This document shows, piece by piece, positions 20,227 through 29,979 of a stretch of 64,000 nucleotides of DNA (positions are counted from its first letter, which is position 1; each line of letters opens with the position of its first letter). Under the pieces are notes generated by a model. The model did no database searches, was not told the origin of the DNA, and saw only the letters and a program-made list of their open reading frames with translations. Origin of the DNA: Rhizomicrobium electricum (GTDB taxonomy: Bacteria; Pseudomonadota; Alphaproteobacteria; Micropepsales; Micropepsaceae); NCBI RefSeq assembly GCF_011762045.1, contig NZ_JAASQS010000009.1, forward strand, positions 269,020 through 333,019, read 5' to 3'. Made by a program: the position numbers and the translations under genes.

Positions 20227-22827
20227 CTACAGCGACCCTTTCACATGAGCGGTCTTGCCGACCGGCTGACCGCCGCCGACGCTGACGCCGATCCGGCCCT
20301 GCGGCACATCCTTCAGCGTAAAGCTCACCTCGCGGCTTTCGCCGGCCTTGAGATGCACGCGCTGGAAGCCTTTCAGGGAGCGGATTTCCTCGCCGGTCCC
20401 CGACGTATAGAGCTGCACCACTTCGTCGCCGTCGCGCGCCGAAGCGTTCTTCACCGTGGCGCTCACCGTCGCGTCCGCACCATTGCGGACCGCCTTCAAT
20501 CCCGAATAGGTGAAACGGGAATAGCTGAGGCCGTATCCGAAGCGATAAAGCGGCTCGCCTTTGAAATAGCGATAGGTGCGCCCCTTCATGGCGTAATCGG
20601 TGAAGGCCGGCACCTGGTCGAGACCCTTGTAGAAGGTCACCGGCAAACGGCCCGACGGATTGTTGGAGCCGGCCAGCGTTTGCGCCACCGCCGTGCCGGT
20701 CTCTTCGCCGCCGTACCAGGCCTGCAGCACCGCAGCCGCATGCTTGTCGGCAAAGTTCACGCTGAGCGCGCTGCCGCTGGTCAGGACTACCACCACCGGC
20801 TTGCCGGTCGCCACCACGGCTTCGATCAACTTCTCCTGCGGTTCGGGCAGATCGATGCTGGTGCGGTCGCCACCGAGGAAGCCGGGAATTTTCACCCACG
20901 GATTCTCTTCGCCCTCGAGCGACGAATTGAGGCCGACGAACACCACCGCCACGTCCGACTGCTTGGCGACATCGGCCGCCTCGCGGAGCGCCGCCTGTTT
21001 CGGAGCGATCCAGAACAGATCGGTCGTGCCTTCGGGACCATTCTGCTGCAGCTCGACGCGGATCGAATACTTGTGCCCGCCGATCAGGTTCAACTTGGCG
21101 TCCGCGTTGCGCGACGCCATCATGCCGACCGGTTGCGCGCCGGGGATGGCGCTGGGGCCTTGCGTGACATTGGTCCCGACATCCTTGCCGTCGATGAACA
21201 TGTGAATCTTGCCGCCGCGATTCCAGATATGGGTGCGGGCGGCGAGCAGGTATTCGCCACTGACCGGCGGCGTGAAGGTGCCGGTCCAGCGGATCGAGTA
21301 TTTCTCACCGCGGATGACGGCCTGCGCGGCCGCATCGCTCGAACGCTGGTTGAAGGCAATGCGCGCCTCGTCGCGCACGAGTTTGGGCGTGCCGGCAAAA
21401 TCGGGATTGTCGAAATACTCGGCCTTGACGCCCGGCGTCTTGCCGTCCGCCGAACTCAGCGCGGCCGAAGAGACCGGCACCGGCGTCGAGTCCGTATAGC
21501 TGGCGCCGACCGCATAGCGCACCGTGGCATCCGAGAACTGATGCTGAATGCCTTCCAGTGGCGTGACCTGACGGGTCGAAATGCCGTTGTAGTTGCCCAG
21601 CAGCGCGCCGGGATCATCCGCCGACGGACCGAGGACCGCGATTTTCTTGATCGAGGCCTTGAACGGAAGGATGCCCTTGTTCTTCAACAGGACGATGGCC
21701 TTGTTTTCCGCCTCCAGGGCGAGCTTGCGGTGCGCCGCGGAATCGTTCTCGCTGATCGGGATGGAGGCATAAGGAACGCGGTCCGCCGGATCGAACATGC
21801 CGAGCCGGATGCGCGCCACCAACAGCCGTTCCAGCGCGCGATTGATTTCCGCCTCGCTGATGGTGCCGGCTTTCACCTCGTCCGGCAGCGTCTCGTATTC
21901 GGTGCCGCAAGTGATGTCGGTGCCCGCCTTGACGGCCGCAACCGCCGCCGCGCCCATCGTCTTCGTATACTTGTGGTTCTGATAGATATCGCCGACCGCG
22001 CCGCAGTCGCTGACGACATAACCGGCGAAGCCCCACGCATCGCGCAAATGCTTCTGCAACAGATCGGGCGACGCGCAACCGGGCACGCCGTCGACCGAGT
22101 TGTAAACGCACATCACCGATTCCGCTTTGCCTTCGGTGACGGCGGTTCGGAATGCGGGCAGATAAGTGTTGTTCAGGTCGTAGTCGCTGATCTTGGCATC
22201 GAAGCCGTGGCGCAGCGTTTCCGGACCCGAATGGACGGCATAGTGCTTCGGCGTCGCCACCGTCTTGAGATAGCGGGGATCGTCGCCCTGCATGCCGCGG
22301 ACGAATGCGGCGCCCAACTGGCCCGACAGGAACGGGTCTTCGCCGTAGGTCTCCTGGCCGCGGCCCCAGCGCGGATCGCGGAAGATGTTGATGTTGGGCG
22401 ACCAGAAGGTCAGCGCGATGTCGGTCGGCATGACGCCCGGACGGGCCGGAACGCCGTTGCGCTGGGCTTCATGGAATTTCGCCCGCGCTTCAGTCGACGT
22501 GACATCGGCGACGCGATGGATCAGGTCGGTATCAAACGTCGCGCCCAGTCCGATAGCCTGGGGGAAAGCGGTGGCGTGCCCGTTGGCGACGCCGTGCAAA
22601 GCCTCGCCCCACCAGTTGTAGGCCGGAATGCCGAGCCGCGGAATCGCGGGCGAGCCGCTCTGCATCTGCAGGACTTTTTCCTGCAGCGTCATGCGGGAAA
22701 TGAGATCGGCGGCGCGCGCCTGCGGCGACAGATTGGGATCGAGATACGGCGCTGCGTTCTGGCCGAAAGCGGTCGTCCCGAAAGCAAGCAGCAAGATTGA
22801 CGGAAATACCCAGTGAGAGGCGCGCAT
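20227..22827 (-). CDS. GH3 family beta-glucosidase/beta-xylosidase with PA14 domain
   Basis: The 866-aa exported glycoside hydrolase has a signal peptide (about 1-22, ending TTAFG). The GH3 N-terminal barrel carries the conserved ATPKHYAVHSG and GYVVSDCGAV, with the probable nucleophile at Asp274. The GH3 C-terminal domain is interrupted by a PA14 insertion (about 430-600), and a fibronectin-III-like domain ends the protein. It most resembles the beta-xylosidase/beta-glucosidase branch; the exact substrate is not readable. I use the ATG at 22827 because GGGGAAGG sits just upstream; a longer frame exists. Confidence 0.92.
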   Translation of the reverse strand: MRASHWVFPSILLLAFGTTAFGQNAAPYLDPNLSPQARAADLISRMTLQEKVLQMQSGSPAIPRLGIPAYNWWGEALHGVANGHATAFPQAIGLGATFDTDLIHRVADVTSTEARAKFHEAQRNGVPARPGVMPTDIALTFWSPNINIFRDPRWGRGQETYGEDPFLSGQLGAAFVRGMQGDDPRYLKTVATPKHYAVHSGPETLRHGFDAKISDYDLNNTYLPAFRTAVTEGKAESVMCVYNSVDGVPGCASPDLLQKHLRDAWGFAGYVVSDCGAVGDIYQNHKYTKTMGAAAVAAVKAGTDITCGTEYETLPDEVKAGTISEAEINRALERLLVARIRLGMFDPADRVPYASIPISENDSAAHRKLALEAENKAIVLLKNKGILPFKASIKKIAVLGPSADDPGALLGNYNGISTRQVTPLEGIQHQFSDATVRYAVGASYTDSTPVPVSSAALSSADGKTPGVKAEYFDNPDFAGTPKLVRDEARIAFNQRSSDAAAQAVIRGEKYSIRWTGTFTPPVSGEYLLAARTHIWNRGGKIHMFIDGKDVGTNVTQGPSAIPGAQPVGMMASRNADAKLNLIGGHKYSIRVELQQNGPEGTTDLFWIAPKQAALREAADVAKQSDVAVVFVGLNSSLEGEENPWVKIPGFLGGDRTSIDLPEPQEKLIEAVVATGKPVVVVLTSGSALSVNFADKHAAAVLQAWYGGEETGTAVAQTLAGSNNPSGRLPVTFYKGLDQVPAFTDYAMKGRTYRYFKGEPLYRFGYGLSYSRFTYSGLKAVRNGADATVSATVKNASARDGDEVVQLYTSGTGEEIRSLKGFQRVHLKAGESREVSFTLKDVPQGRIGVSVGGGQPVGKTAHVKGSL

Positions 22828-23286
22828 GTATCCTTCCCCGATTTTTTTGTCTGAGAAGTTGATAGCTGCTTCGCCGGCTCTCTTCAATTCGCGGAAGACG
22901 GATCGCGCGTTTGCCCACTCTTTCCCAACGCAGCCGCGCTACAAATCTGAGTGAGCGTGCGTTCTCACGGATACCGCGAACGCCACATTAATAGGACGCG
23001 ATGGCCTCCTTGGCCCTCATCGGGCAGATAGTCGCAAGATCCCCGCGCGGTTGCCTCGGGCGGACCAACGAAGAGCGATCCGAACGCGGCGGCAGCTAAG
23101 CGCCCGCCCGCCCGTCCGGTCACCCACACCCCGTAAAAGAGAAAAGAACGTCATCGGCCCTTTGACGGACTGCTCCAGCGGAAGCTCTCACGGCGAATTA
23201 TTCGGCGTTTTGCGACGGAACTGGAATACCGGATGGCCATTGTCGAATAGGGTACGAGCACGGTACAGCGCTGCGAAGGGGATTTC
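22828..23286. other. Intergenic region between divergent GH3 and tetR genes
   Basis: About 460 bp presumably holding both promoters. I see no ORF with family features and no clear operator palindrome. Confidence 0.5.
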
Positions 23287-23901
23287 ATGGATGGCGATAT
23301 ACACGCCAATATCGGAACAGCCCCTCGGCACCCCGATAGCCTTGCAAAAATCAAGACAGCAGCACGGAAGCTTTTCACGGAGCGCGGTTATCACGAGACC
23401 CGCCCGCAGGACATTACCCGCGCGGCAGGACTAGGCCACGGCACCTTCTATCTGCATTACCGGGACAAGCGGGATTGCTTCTTCGCCTTCGTCGACGATG
23501 CCCGTACTGAGTTTCACAGCTTTATGCGGGCCCGCGTCGTGCGCAACACCTCGATCGAGGAAACGATCGCCCAGACCCTGGTAGCGATCTACGCCTTTTC
23601 GGACCAGAACCCGAGACTGCTGAATGCGGTGATGGCGGACGAAGCGCTCATCGATGCCGACGGATTGCGCGCACCTTCGGCGGTGCGGCGCTGGGGCATG
23701 GATTGGGCCGATTTGATCCGGCAGGGAATGAGCGATCAGGAAATCCCCGCCAACTGCGATCCGGAAATCGCCGGCCAGGCCATCGTCGGCGCGATGTCTC
23801 AGTGCCTCCAGGAAGCCGACCGCATGGGCATTCCACGGGAGATGGTGATCGCCACCCTCACCCAGATGTTGACGCAAGCGCTGAAAGCGAACCCGGCGTG
23901 A
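23287..23901 (+). CDS. TetR/AcrR family transcriptional regulator
   Basis: The 204-aa protein has an N-terminal helix-turn-helix (about 25-65) with the family pattern AARKLFTERGYHETRPQDI and GLGHGTFYLHYRDK. An all-helical ligand-binding domain follows. A purine-rich Shine-Dalgarno (GAAGGGG) precedes the ATG. The next gene, an FNT-type transporter, starts 27 nt downstream on the same strand, so it probably regulates that gene and itself. The ligand is unknown. Confidence 0.92.
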   Translation: MDGDIHANIGTAPRHPDSLAKIKTAARKLFTERGYHETRPQDITRAAGLGHGTFYLHYRDKRDCFFAFVDDARTEFHSFMRARVVRNTSIEETIAQTLVAIYAFSDQNPRLLNAVMADEALIDADGLRAPSAVRRWGMDWADLIRQGMSDQEIPANCDPEIAGQAIVGAMSQCLQEADRMGIPREMVIATLTQMLTQALKANPA

Positions 23902-23928
23902 GGACATTTCGACCGATCGCAGGCCCCC

Positions 23929-24792
23929 ATGCCGGACAATGACACCGTCGAACCGAGCTTCGGAGGCGCCGCCCAGCTCGACAACCTTTCGGACAAGCAG
24001 AAGCAACAGGTCGAAACCCAGACCCGTCCCAATGCGGCCCTGATCCACGAGACCATTCGTGCCGAAGGCGTCAGCGAACTGGAACGGGCGGCGTGGGCGC
24101 TGGCCGCCTCGGGGCTGGCCGCCGGACTGTCGATGGGATTCTCCTTCATCACGGAAGGCCTTCTCGCGCATGCCCTGCCCGCCGGACCGGCCCGCACGAT
24201 CCTTGCGCCTCTCGGCTATACGATCGGCTTCCTTATCGTCGTGCTCGGTCGCCAGCAATTGTTCACGGAAAACACGCTGACACCCGTGCTGCCGCTGCTG
24301 CACAACCGGAACGGCGAAACACTGGTCAAAGTCCTGCGGCTGTGGGCGATCGTGCTGGTCGCCAACCTCGCCGGCGCGCTGGCCATCGCCGCGATCCTTG
24401 CCCACGTTCCGCTATTCGAATCCGGCGTCTATGCCAGCCTTGCGGATCTTGCCGGCAAGACGATCCAGGACGGTTTCGGTGTGACCTTCGCGCGGGCCGT
24501 TTTCGCCGGCTGGCTGATCGCGCTGATGGTATGGCTGCTGCCCGCCGCGGAAGGAGCACGGCCCACGATCATCGCGGTGATAACCTATGTCATAGCTCTG
24601 GCGCAGTTCTCGCACATCATCGCCGGGTCGGTCGACTGCGCCTACCTGGCGTTCGCCGGCATGGCGGGGTGGGACGATTTCGTACTGCGGTTCTTCCTGC
24701 CGACCTTGCTCGGCAATATCTGCGGCGGTGTCGCGCTGGTAGCGGCCCTCAATTACGGACAGGTCGCCAAGGAAGTCGAAAACAACAAATAG
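23929..24792 (+). CDS. Formate/nitrite transporter (FNT) family membrane protein, YfdC-like
   Basis: The 287-aa protein has a hydrophilic N-terminal extension of about 50 residues followed by about six hydrophobic helices. It keeps FNT features such as GRQQLFTENTL in the re-entrant region near 105 and the ending LLGNICGGVALVAALNYGQV. The long hydrophilic N-terminus is typical of the YfdC-like branch, whose substrate is uncertain. It is paired with the tetR gene upstream. Confidence 0.88.
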   Translation: MPDNDTVEPSFGGAAQLDNLSDKQKQQVETQTRPNAALIHETIRAEGVSELERAAWALAASGLAAGLSMGFSFITEGLLAHALPAGPARTILAPLGYTIGFLIVVLGRQQLFTENTLTPVLPLLHNRNGETLVKVLRLWAIVLVANLAGALAIAAILAHVPLFESGVYASLADLAGKTIQDGFGVTFARAVFAGWLIALMVWLLPAAEGARPTIIAVITYVIALAQFSHIIAGSVDCAYLAFAGMAGWDDFVLRFFLPTLLGNICGGVALVAALNYGQVAKEVENNK

Positions 24793-24803
24793 AACGCCCC
24801 CCT

Positions 24804-27542
24804 TTATCCGGCGGCCAGTCCCATGTCCGAGGCTATGCTGTCGGCCGCGGGCAGACGGCATTGAAACAAGGCGCCGCGGCCGGGGTTCGAGTCCACCGTG
24901 ATCCGCCCGCCGTGCGCCTCGAAGATCGACTGGCTAATGACCAGCCCGATGCCCATGCCGCCCGGCTTGGTGGTGAAGAACGGCATGAAGATGCGGTCGA
25001 CGGCCTCCTTCGAGAGCCCCGGTCCGGTATCGCCCACGGAAATGACCACCTCGTTTTCGGCATTGAGTGTCGTCGCCAGGGTGATCTCGCGCCGCGGCGA
25101 CTGCGCCATGGCTTCGATGGCGTTGCGCATGAGATTGACGATGACCTGCTGGATCTGCACCCGGTCGACGTAGACCAGCGGGAGGTCGTCGCCGAGTTGC
25201 AGGTCGGTCGTGATCCCGTCGCCCTGCGTTCCCAAGAGGCCGAGCGCAACCGCCTCCTCCACGATGATATTGACGTTCTCGAGCGTGCGCTTCGTATCGC
25301 GCTTTTCGATGAAGCCCCGCATGCGCCGGATAATCACTCCCGCCCGCTCGGCCTGGTCCGCCGCCTTAGCCATCGCGCGTTGCGCCCGTTCGAGGTGGGC
25401 GATTTCCCTGGTGGCGATCAGCCGCTTGGCGACGTTGGAATAGTTCATCATGGCCGCCAACGGCTGATTCAATTCGTGCGCGATCCCCGCCGACACCTGC
25501 GCCAGTTCGCTCACGCGGCCCACATGCGCCAACTGATCGCGCATGGTGCGAAGATGCTCCTCGTACTGCTTGCGCTCGGTCAGATCGCGAACGATGGCCC
25601 ACATGGTTTCCGGCCGGCCGCCGGCATCGCGCGACAGCATCACCCGCAGTTCGACGGGAAATGCGGCGCCGTCTTTGCGCCGAAATTCCTTCTCGTACAC
25701 ATCGGAATATCCGCGGGTCAGAACCGATCCGCTCACCTGCGCGGCATCGACGCCGTGCCACCGCTCGGGCGTCAGATCCCGATAGCTTATGGCGCGCAAC
25801 TCGTCCGCCGAATAGCCGAGCATGTCGCAAAAGGCGTCGTTGAGATCGAGAATGGTGCCGTCCATATCGGTCTGCACGAAGGCATCCCGCATGGTTTCGT
25901 GCAGCAGGCGATAGCGTTCCTCCGATTGCCGCAGCGCGGCCTCCGATCGCTTCTTTTCGGTGATATCGCGGTTGGTTTCCAGCACCCGCTCGACGCCGTG
26001 AGAATCGCGAACCAGCTGCTTGCGCGCGGAAACGATCACCACATCGCCCTCGCGCGTGCGGTGCTGCAATTCGCCTTCCCACGATCCCTTGTCGATCAGT
26101 TCCGCCCGGATCTCCGCCCATGGCCGTGGGAACGTCGTCGAAAGCAGACTGTGCGTCTCCTTCCCCACCGCTTCATTTGCGGAAAAGCCGTACAGGTTCT
26201 CGGCGCCCGCGTTCCACCATTCGATGACGCCATCGAGCCGCCACACGATGATCGCATCGAACGACTGCATCAGCAGGTTGGCCTGCGTCCTGAGCGCCTC
26301 GCCCGCCCGCTTGCGCTCCGAAACGTCCCGTACCAATGCGAGCTGGAGCTTTTGTCCTCCTAGGTGGTAGGCGCACAGCCTGGTCTCGACCGGAAACTCC
26401 GTTCCATCCTTGCGCCGATAACATCCCTCGATGGTGCGCGGGTTGCCCGGCTCCGCCGCGTTCCAGTCCCGTTGCGCCTCGGCGCGGTCGAGGTCCCTCT
26501 GGACATCGAAGATACTCATGCGCAGAAGTTCGTCGCGCGTGTAGCCCAGACTGTCGCAAGCCTGGCGATTGACCTCGAGAAACCGGCCGTTCTCGTCGTG
26601 GAGGAAAAACGCGTCGGACGCCTGGTCGATCAAGCTGCGGAATTTCTCCTCGCTTTCGCGCAGTGCCGCTTCCGCCTTCTTCCGTGCGGATATGTCGACG
26701 CAGAATTCCACGCACTGATTGCCCCCCAGCGAACTGCCGGCGAACAGGAGCCATTTCCGCGAGCCGTCCTTGCAGAAGTATTCTTTCTCGTACGGACCGA
26801 CCCGCCCGGTGGCGAGGAATTTCTCGACTTCCGCGCGGCTCACATCGAGATACTCCGGCGGCGTCAGGTTCTGCCAGAACAGGCGGCGTTCTTCGAGATC
26901 GCTGCGGCTATACCCCATCAAGTCGAGAAAGGTCTTGTTGGCATCGACCATCGCGCCCGTGTTCAAGTCCCAGAACATCGCGCCGACGGTCTGGTTGTCC
27001 AACACCTTCTCAAGACGTTCCAGACTGTCGCGAAGTGCCATCTCCGTTCGATTCTGCTCCTGGGCCAGCCGGTCGGCGGCTTGCAGAGCGCGGGCCAGTT
27101 CCGCCTTCGCCGCTTCGCTTTGCTGGATGGCACTGCGCAGGATCGCGCAGACGGCGGACGTGACCAATCCGGTGACGGCGAGCGAGACCAAATCCATCTC
27201 CGCATTTCCCGATGGAATGGTCAGCGAAAAGAAAGGCGGAATGAGAACGTAGTCGGCGCTAACGCACGCAAACACGGTCGCAAAGAGCCCGGCCCGGAAT
27301 CCTCCGAGCGTAGATGTCGCAAGAATGGCCGGGACGAAAATGACGAGGATCGGTATCTGGAAGCCGGGAAGAAGAAAGGTACGCAGCGCCAGTGTCAGCA
27401 CCACCAGGATGAGCCCCAGGGAATAAGCGCCCCCCGGTATCGGCAGGCTGTGCTTTTGGAACAGCCGGAACGCGTTCATGCGCACAAGCCCGAATGGCTC
27501 GAACTCCCACGCATTGGCGCACTCCCGATCCGACCTCGCCAT
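24804..27542 (-). CDS. Membrane sensor histidine kinase with four PAS domains
   Basis: The roughly 912-aa kinase has a hydrophobic N-terminal module of several transmembrane helices (DUF4118-like) and a short coiled coil. Four PAS/PAC repeats follow, each ending with an R.I(T/S)(E/A)RK-type motif. The transmitter has an H box GIAHELNQPLAAM, N box NLMRNAIEAM, G1 DTGPGL, F box PFFTTK and G2 GMGIGL. The HELNQPL type is the one seen in FixL/DctB-like kinases. No heme-ligand evidence is visible. No response regulator lies next to it, so it is an orphan. The start is uncertain: GTG 27587, ATG 27542 or ATG 27479. Confidence 0.88.
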   Translation of the reverse strand: MARSDRECANAWEFEPFGLVRMNAFRLFQKHSLPIPGGAYSLGLILVVLTLALRTFLLPGFQIPILVIFVPAILATSTLGGFRAGLFATVFACVSADYVLIPPFFSLTIPSGNAEMDLVSLAVTGLVTSAVCAILRSAIQQSEAAKAELARALQAADRLAQEQNRTEMALRDSLERLEKVLDNQTVGAMFWDLNTGAMVDANKTFLDLMGYSRSDLEERRLFWQNLTPPEYLDVSRAEVEKFLATGRVGPYEKEYFCKDGSRKWLLFAGSSLGGNQCVEFCVDISARKKAEAALRESEEKFRSLIDQASDAFFLHDENGRFLEVNRQACDSLGYTRDELLRMSIFDVQRDLDRAEAQRDWNAAEPGNPRTIEGCYRRKDGTEFPVETRLCAYHLGGQKLQLALVRDVSERKRAGEALRTQANLLMQSFDAIIVWRLDGVIEWWNAGAENLYGFSANEAVGKETHSLLSTTFPRPWAEIRAELIDKGSWEGELQHRTREGDVVIVSARKQLVRDSHGVERVLETNRDITEKKRSEAALRQSEERYRLLHETMRDAFVQTDMDGTILDLNDAFCDMLGYSADELRAISYRDLTPERWHGVDAAQVSGSVLTRGYSDVYEKEFRRKDGAAFPVELRVMLSRDAGGRPETMWAIVRDLTERKQYEEHLRTMRDQLAHVGRVSELAQVSAGIAHELNQPLAAMMNYSNVAKRLIATREIAHLERAQRAMAKAADQAERAGVIIRRMRGFIEKRDTKRTLENVNIIVEEAVALGLLGTQGDGITTDLQLGDDLPLVYVDRVQIQQVIVNLMRNAIEAMAQSPRREITLATTLNAENEVVISVGDTGPGLSKEAVDRIFMPFFTTKPGGMGIGLVISQSIFEAHGGRITVDSNPGRGALFQCRLPAADSIASDMGLAAG

Positions 27543-27724
27543 TATTAGTGGCGGCGCCAGAGCCCGGTTAACAGGCCGTAAAAACACCTAACGGGCACCG
27601 TATCGTGACGGCAACTTCGGCGTGGCGCGATACGGCGACGCCGGTGCGGTGCATCCGCATGAAACCGCCCGTGCGCGCCATCATCGGCTGGCGGCAGAGT
27701 GTGTGACCGTCTACTCCACCGCGC

Positions 27725-28951
27725 TCAAACTGCCGTTTCCGAGATCATCTGCTTCAGAACCGCAGCGAGGCGCTTGATGCCTTCTTCGATCTTGGCCGGC
27801 GGGATCAAGGAGAAGCTCATGCGCATGGTGTTGCGGCACGAGCGGTCCGCGAAGAATGCGGCACCGGGCACGAAGGCCACCCGCCCCACCTCAATGCAGC
27901 GCTTCAGAAGCGCGGCACCATCGATCCCCTCCGGCAAGGTCACCCAAACGAACATACCGCCTTCCGGCCGGGTGAAGCTGACACCCTCCGGCATATAACG
28001 GTCGAGCGCAGCGACCATGGCGTCCCGCCGCTCGCGATAGACCTGCCGCATCGTGTCGGCCAGATCCTCGATCAGCGCCGACGCGACTTCGTACATGACC
28101 ATCTGGTTCAAGGTGGAGACATGCAGATCGCTGGCTTGCTTCATCAGCACCAGCTTCTGAATGACCGGCTTGGCCGCCACGATCCAGCCGATGCGCAGCG
28201 CCGGGACGATGCTCTTGGAGAAGGTGCCGCAATAGAGCACCTTGCAATGATCGATGCCCCCGGCGCGCGCGGCCGCCAGCGCCAGCAGCGAAGGCACGCG
28301 TTCGCCGTCATAGCGCAGCTTTTCGTAAGCACTGTCCTCCGCCAGCGGCAGATCGAACTCGGCCGCGGTATCGAGCAGGCGCTCGCGCTCGGCAAGGCTC
28401 AGGCTGGTGCCGGTCGGATTCTGGAATTCCGGCATGACGTAACCGAATTTCGGCTTAGCCATTCCCCCGGCGGTATAGCTTTCCAGTGAGCGATTGGTGT
28501 CGGGACCGGGCAGCACGTCGAAACGCGGCTCGTAGCTGTTGAACGCCTGCAGCGCACCGAGATAGGTCGGCCATGCCACCAGCGCAGTATCGCCCGGCGA
28601 GAGGAACAGTTTGCCGATGAAATCGAGCGCCTGCTGGGAGCCGTTGGTGATGAGAATGTTCTCGGGCGTACAGGCGACGCCAAGCCGGCCCATATATCCC
28701 GCCAGCCACTCGCGCAGCGGCAGATAGCCTTCGCTGATGGAATACTGCAGCGCCACCGCCGATCGCTCCGGATCGCCGAGAATGCGCTGATACGCTGCCG
28801 CGATTGCCTGATGCGGAAACAAGGCGGGATCGGGAATGCCGCCGGCAAAGGAAATGATGTCCGGCTGATCCAGCAGCTTCAGCAATTCGCGGATTTCCGA
28901 CGCCTGCATATTCGAAACACGCGTCGCATAATGTTCGGACCAATCTGACAT
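27725..28951 (-). CDS. PLP-dependent aminotransferase, class I/II (2-aminoadipate type)
   Basis: The 408-aa cytoplasmic enzyme has fold-type I features. These are ISFAGGIPDPALFP near the start, ITNGSQQALDFIG for cofactor phosphate contact, FQNPTGTSLS, and FSKSIVPALRIGW carrying the Schiff-base lysine. The family includes 2-aminoadipate and aromatic or branched-chain aminotransferases; specificity is not readable. I begin at the ATG at 28951 (MSDWSEHYA), which has AAGAGGA upstream; the longer frame adds an unlikely N-terminus. Confidence 0.88.
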   Translation of the reverse strand: MSDWSEHYATRVSNMQASEIRELLKLLDQPDIISFAGGIPDPALFPHQAIAAAYQRILGDPERSAVALQYSISEGYLPLREWLAGYMGRLGVACTPENILITNGSQQALDFIGKLFLSPGDTALVAWPTYLGALQAFNSYEPRFDVLPGPDTNRSLESYTAGGMAKPKFGYVMPEFQNPTGTSLSLAERERLLDTAAEFDLPLAEDSAYEKLRYDGERVPSLLALAAARAGGIDHCKVLYCGTFSKSIVPALRIGWIVAAKPVIQKLVLMKQASDLHVSTLNQMVMYEVASALIEDLADTMRQVYRERRDAMVAALDRYMPEGVSFTRPEGGMFVWVTLPEGIDGAALLKRCIEVGRVAFVPGAAFFADRSCRNTMRMSFSLIPPAKIEEGIKRLAAVLKQMISETAV

Positions 28952-29488
28952 CACATTCCTCTTCACGGCACACACGGACACTGGGCTGAAGCGCCTCCAG
29001 AAACCTTTCGCATCTGCTGTTACAACAGTCAGCACCCCTGTACGGCCAATCCGTACATTCCTTTCTTCATATGCCTTCCATCAAGATTTTCATTTCACAA
29101 TTTTGTATATTTTCGACATTTTCATGCGACAAATCGGCAGATTTGGGAATTCGACACCGCCAGAGCCGAACGCCCTGCATTGGTCGGTGTCGGCCTCGCG
29201 GGCGCAGCGGATTCCCGACGCGGTCCTGGACCGGCCCCGCCCATAGTCTTCGGCCACGAGCAAGGGAGTGGTCTTTGAATCGTTCCGAGACCGGCAATTT
29301 GCTACGGACCGCGCAATCAGGGGGCAAGGAGAGCTAGACCCAAAGAGTCTCGGTGCGCCCTCCCCGAGCCACTGACGGGCTCGAAACCGAACGCGCAATT
29401 AATTACGAGATCGGCGGTGCCGATACCGGACGACAAACAAGGAGCGCGACAAGTTCGTGACGTCGTGAAAATCGAGGTGCAGTAAAGG
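28952..29488. other. Intergenic region between aminotransferase and mop
   Basis: About 540 bp with an AT-richer patch near 29070-29130, just upstream of the aminotransferase, which probably contains its promoter. Short open frames here have no family features. Confidence 0.45.
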
Positions 29489-29695
29489 CTATTTCGCGAT
29501 CATGACATCGGAGGCCTTGACGATCGCGATCGCCTCGTCGCCGGGCGCGAGCTGCAAATCATCGACGGCCTCATTGGTGATCGAAGAGGTGACGACCATG
29601 CCGTTGCCGAGATCAATGCGGACATGCGCGGTGGTCTGACCTTTGACGACGGCGACGATCTTGCCTTTGAGCTGATTGCGGGCGCTGAGTTTCAT
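29489..29695 (-). CDS. mop: Molbindin, single Mop-domain molybdate-binding protein
   Basis: The 68-aa protein starts MKLSARNQLKGKIVAV and contains the Mop/TOBE pattern VRIDLGNGMVVTSSITNEAV. Such proteins oligomerise and bind molybdate in the cytoplasm. It is divergent from nifA, fitting a role in molybdenum storage for nitrogenase cofactor synthesis (inference from position). GAGGA lies 9 nt before the chosen ATG; the longer open frame upstream is not needed. Confidence 0.93.
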   Translation of the reverse strand: MKLSARNQLKGKIVAVVKGQTTAHVRIDLGNGMVVTSSITNEAVDDLQLAPGDEAIAIVKASDVMIAK

Positions 29696-29892
29696 GGAAG
29701 ACGTCCTCGTGGATACGCCGATTTTTGCGAGATTCGTCCGGCACAACAAGCGCCGATGATCGCCGAGCAATTGGGCGGCAGATCGCCCAAGAGTTAGGCA
29801 GAGCATCCCGCGCAAGCTACCTGCCGCGGCAAAGTTGCGCGCGACTTGATTTGTAAAGCTGATCGTTTCGGCCAAGCCGCGGCAAGATCGTG

Positions 29893-29908
29893 TGGCGCGG
29901 TTCATGCA
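29893..29908 (+). promoter_or_regulatory. Possible sigma-54 (-24/-12) promoter of nifA
   Basis: TGGCGCGGTTCATGCA has GG and GC separated by 10 bases as required, and a fair match to TGGCAC-N5-TTGC. Transcription would start near 29920, ahead of either nifA start candidate. I found no TGT-N10-ACA activator site upstream, so this is weaker than the other nif promoters. Confidence 0.4.
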
Positions 29909-29979
29909 CAATACCTTCGAAAAACAGGACTGGGAGGATCGTGGCTGGTCGGGTGCCGAAAGAGACGGGACCGAAGGTC

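Noticed and set aside
20245..22800. 851-aa plus-strand frame opposite the GH3 gene
   Set aside because: A composition artefact of high third-position GC; the GH3 catalytic motifs are on the minus strand.
29067..29398. Short open frames on both strands upstream of the aminotransferase gene
   Set aside because: They are mutually overlapping, without family motifs or good ribosome sites.
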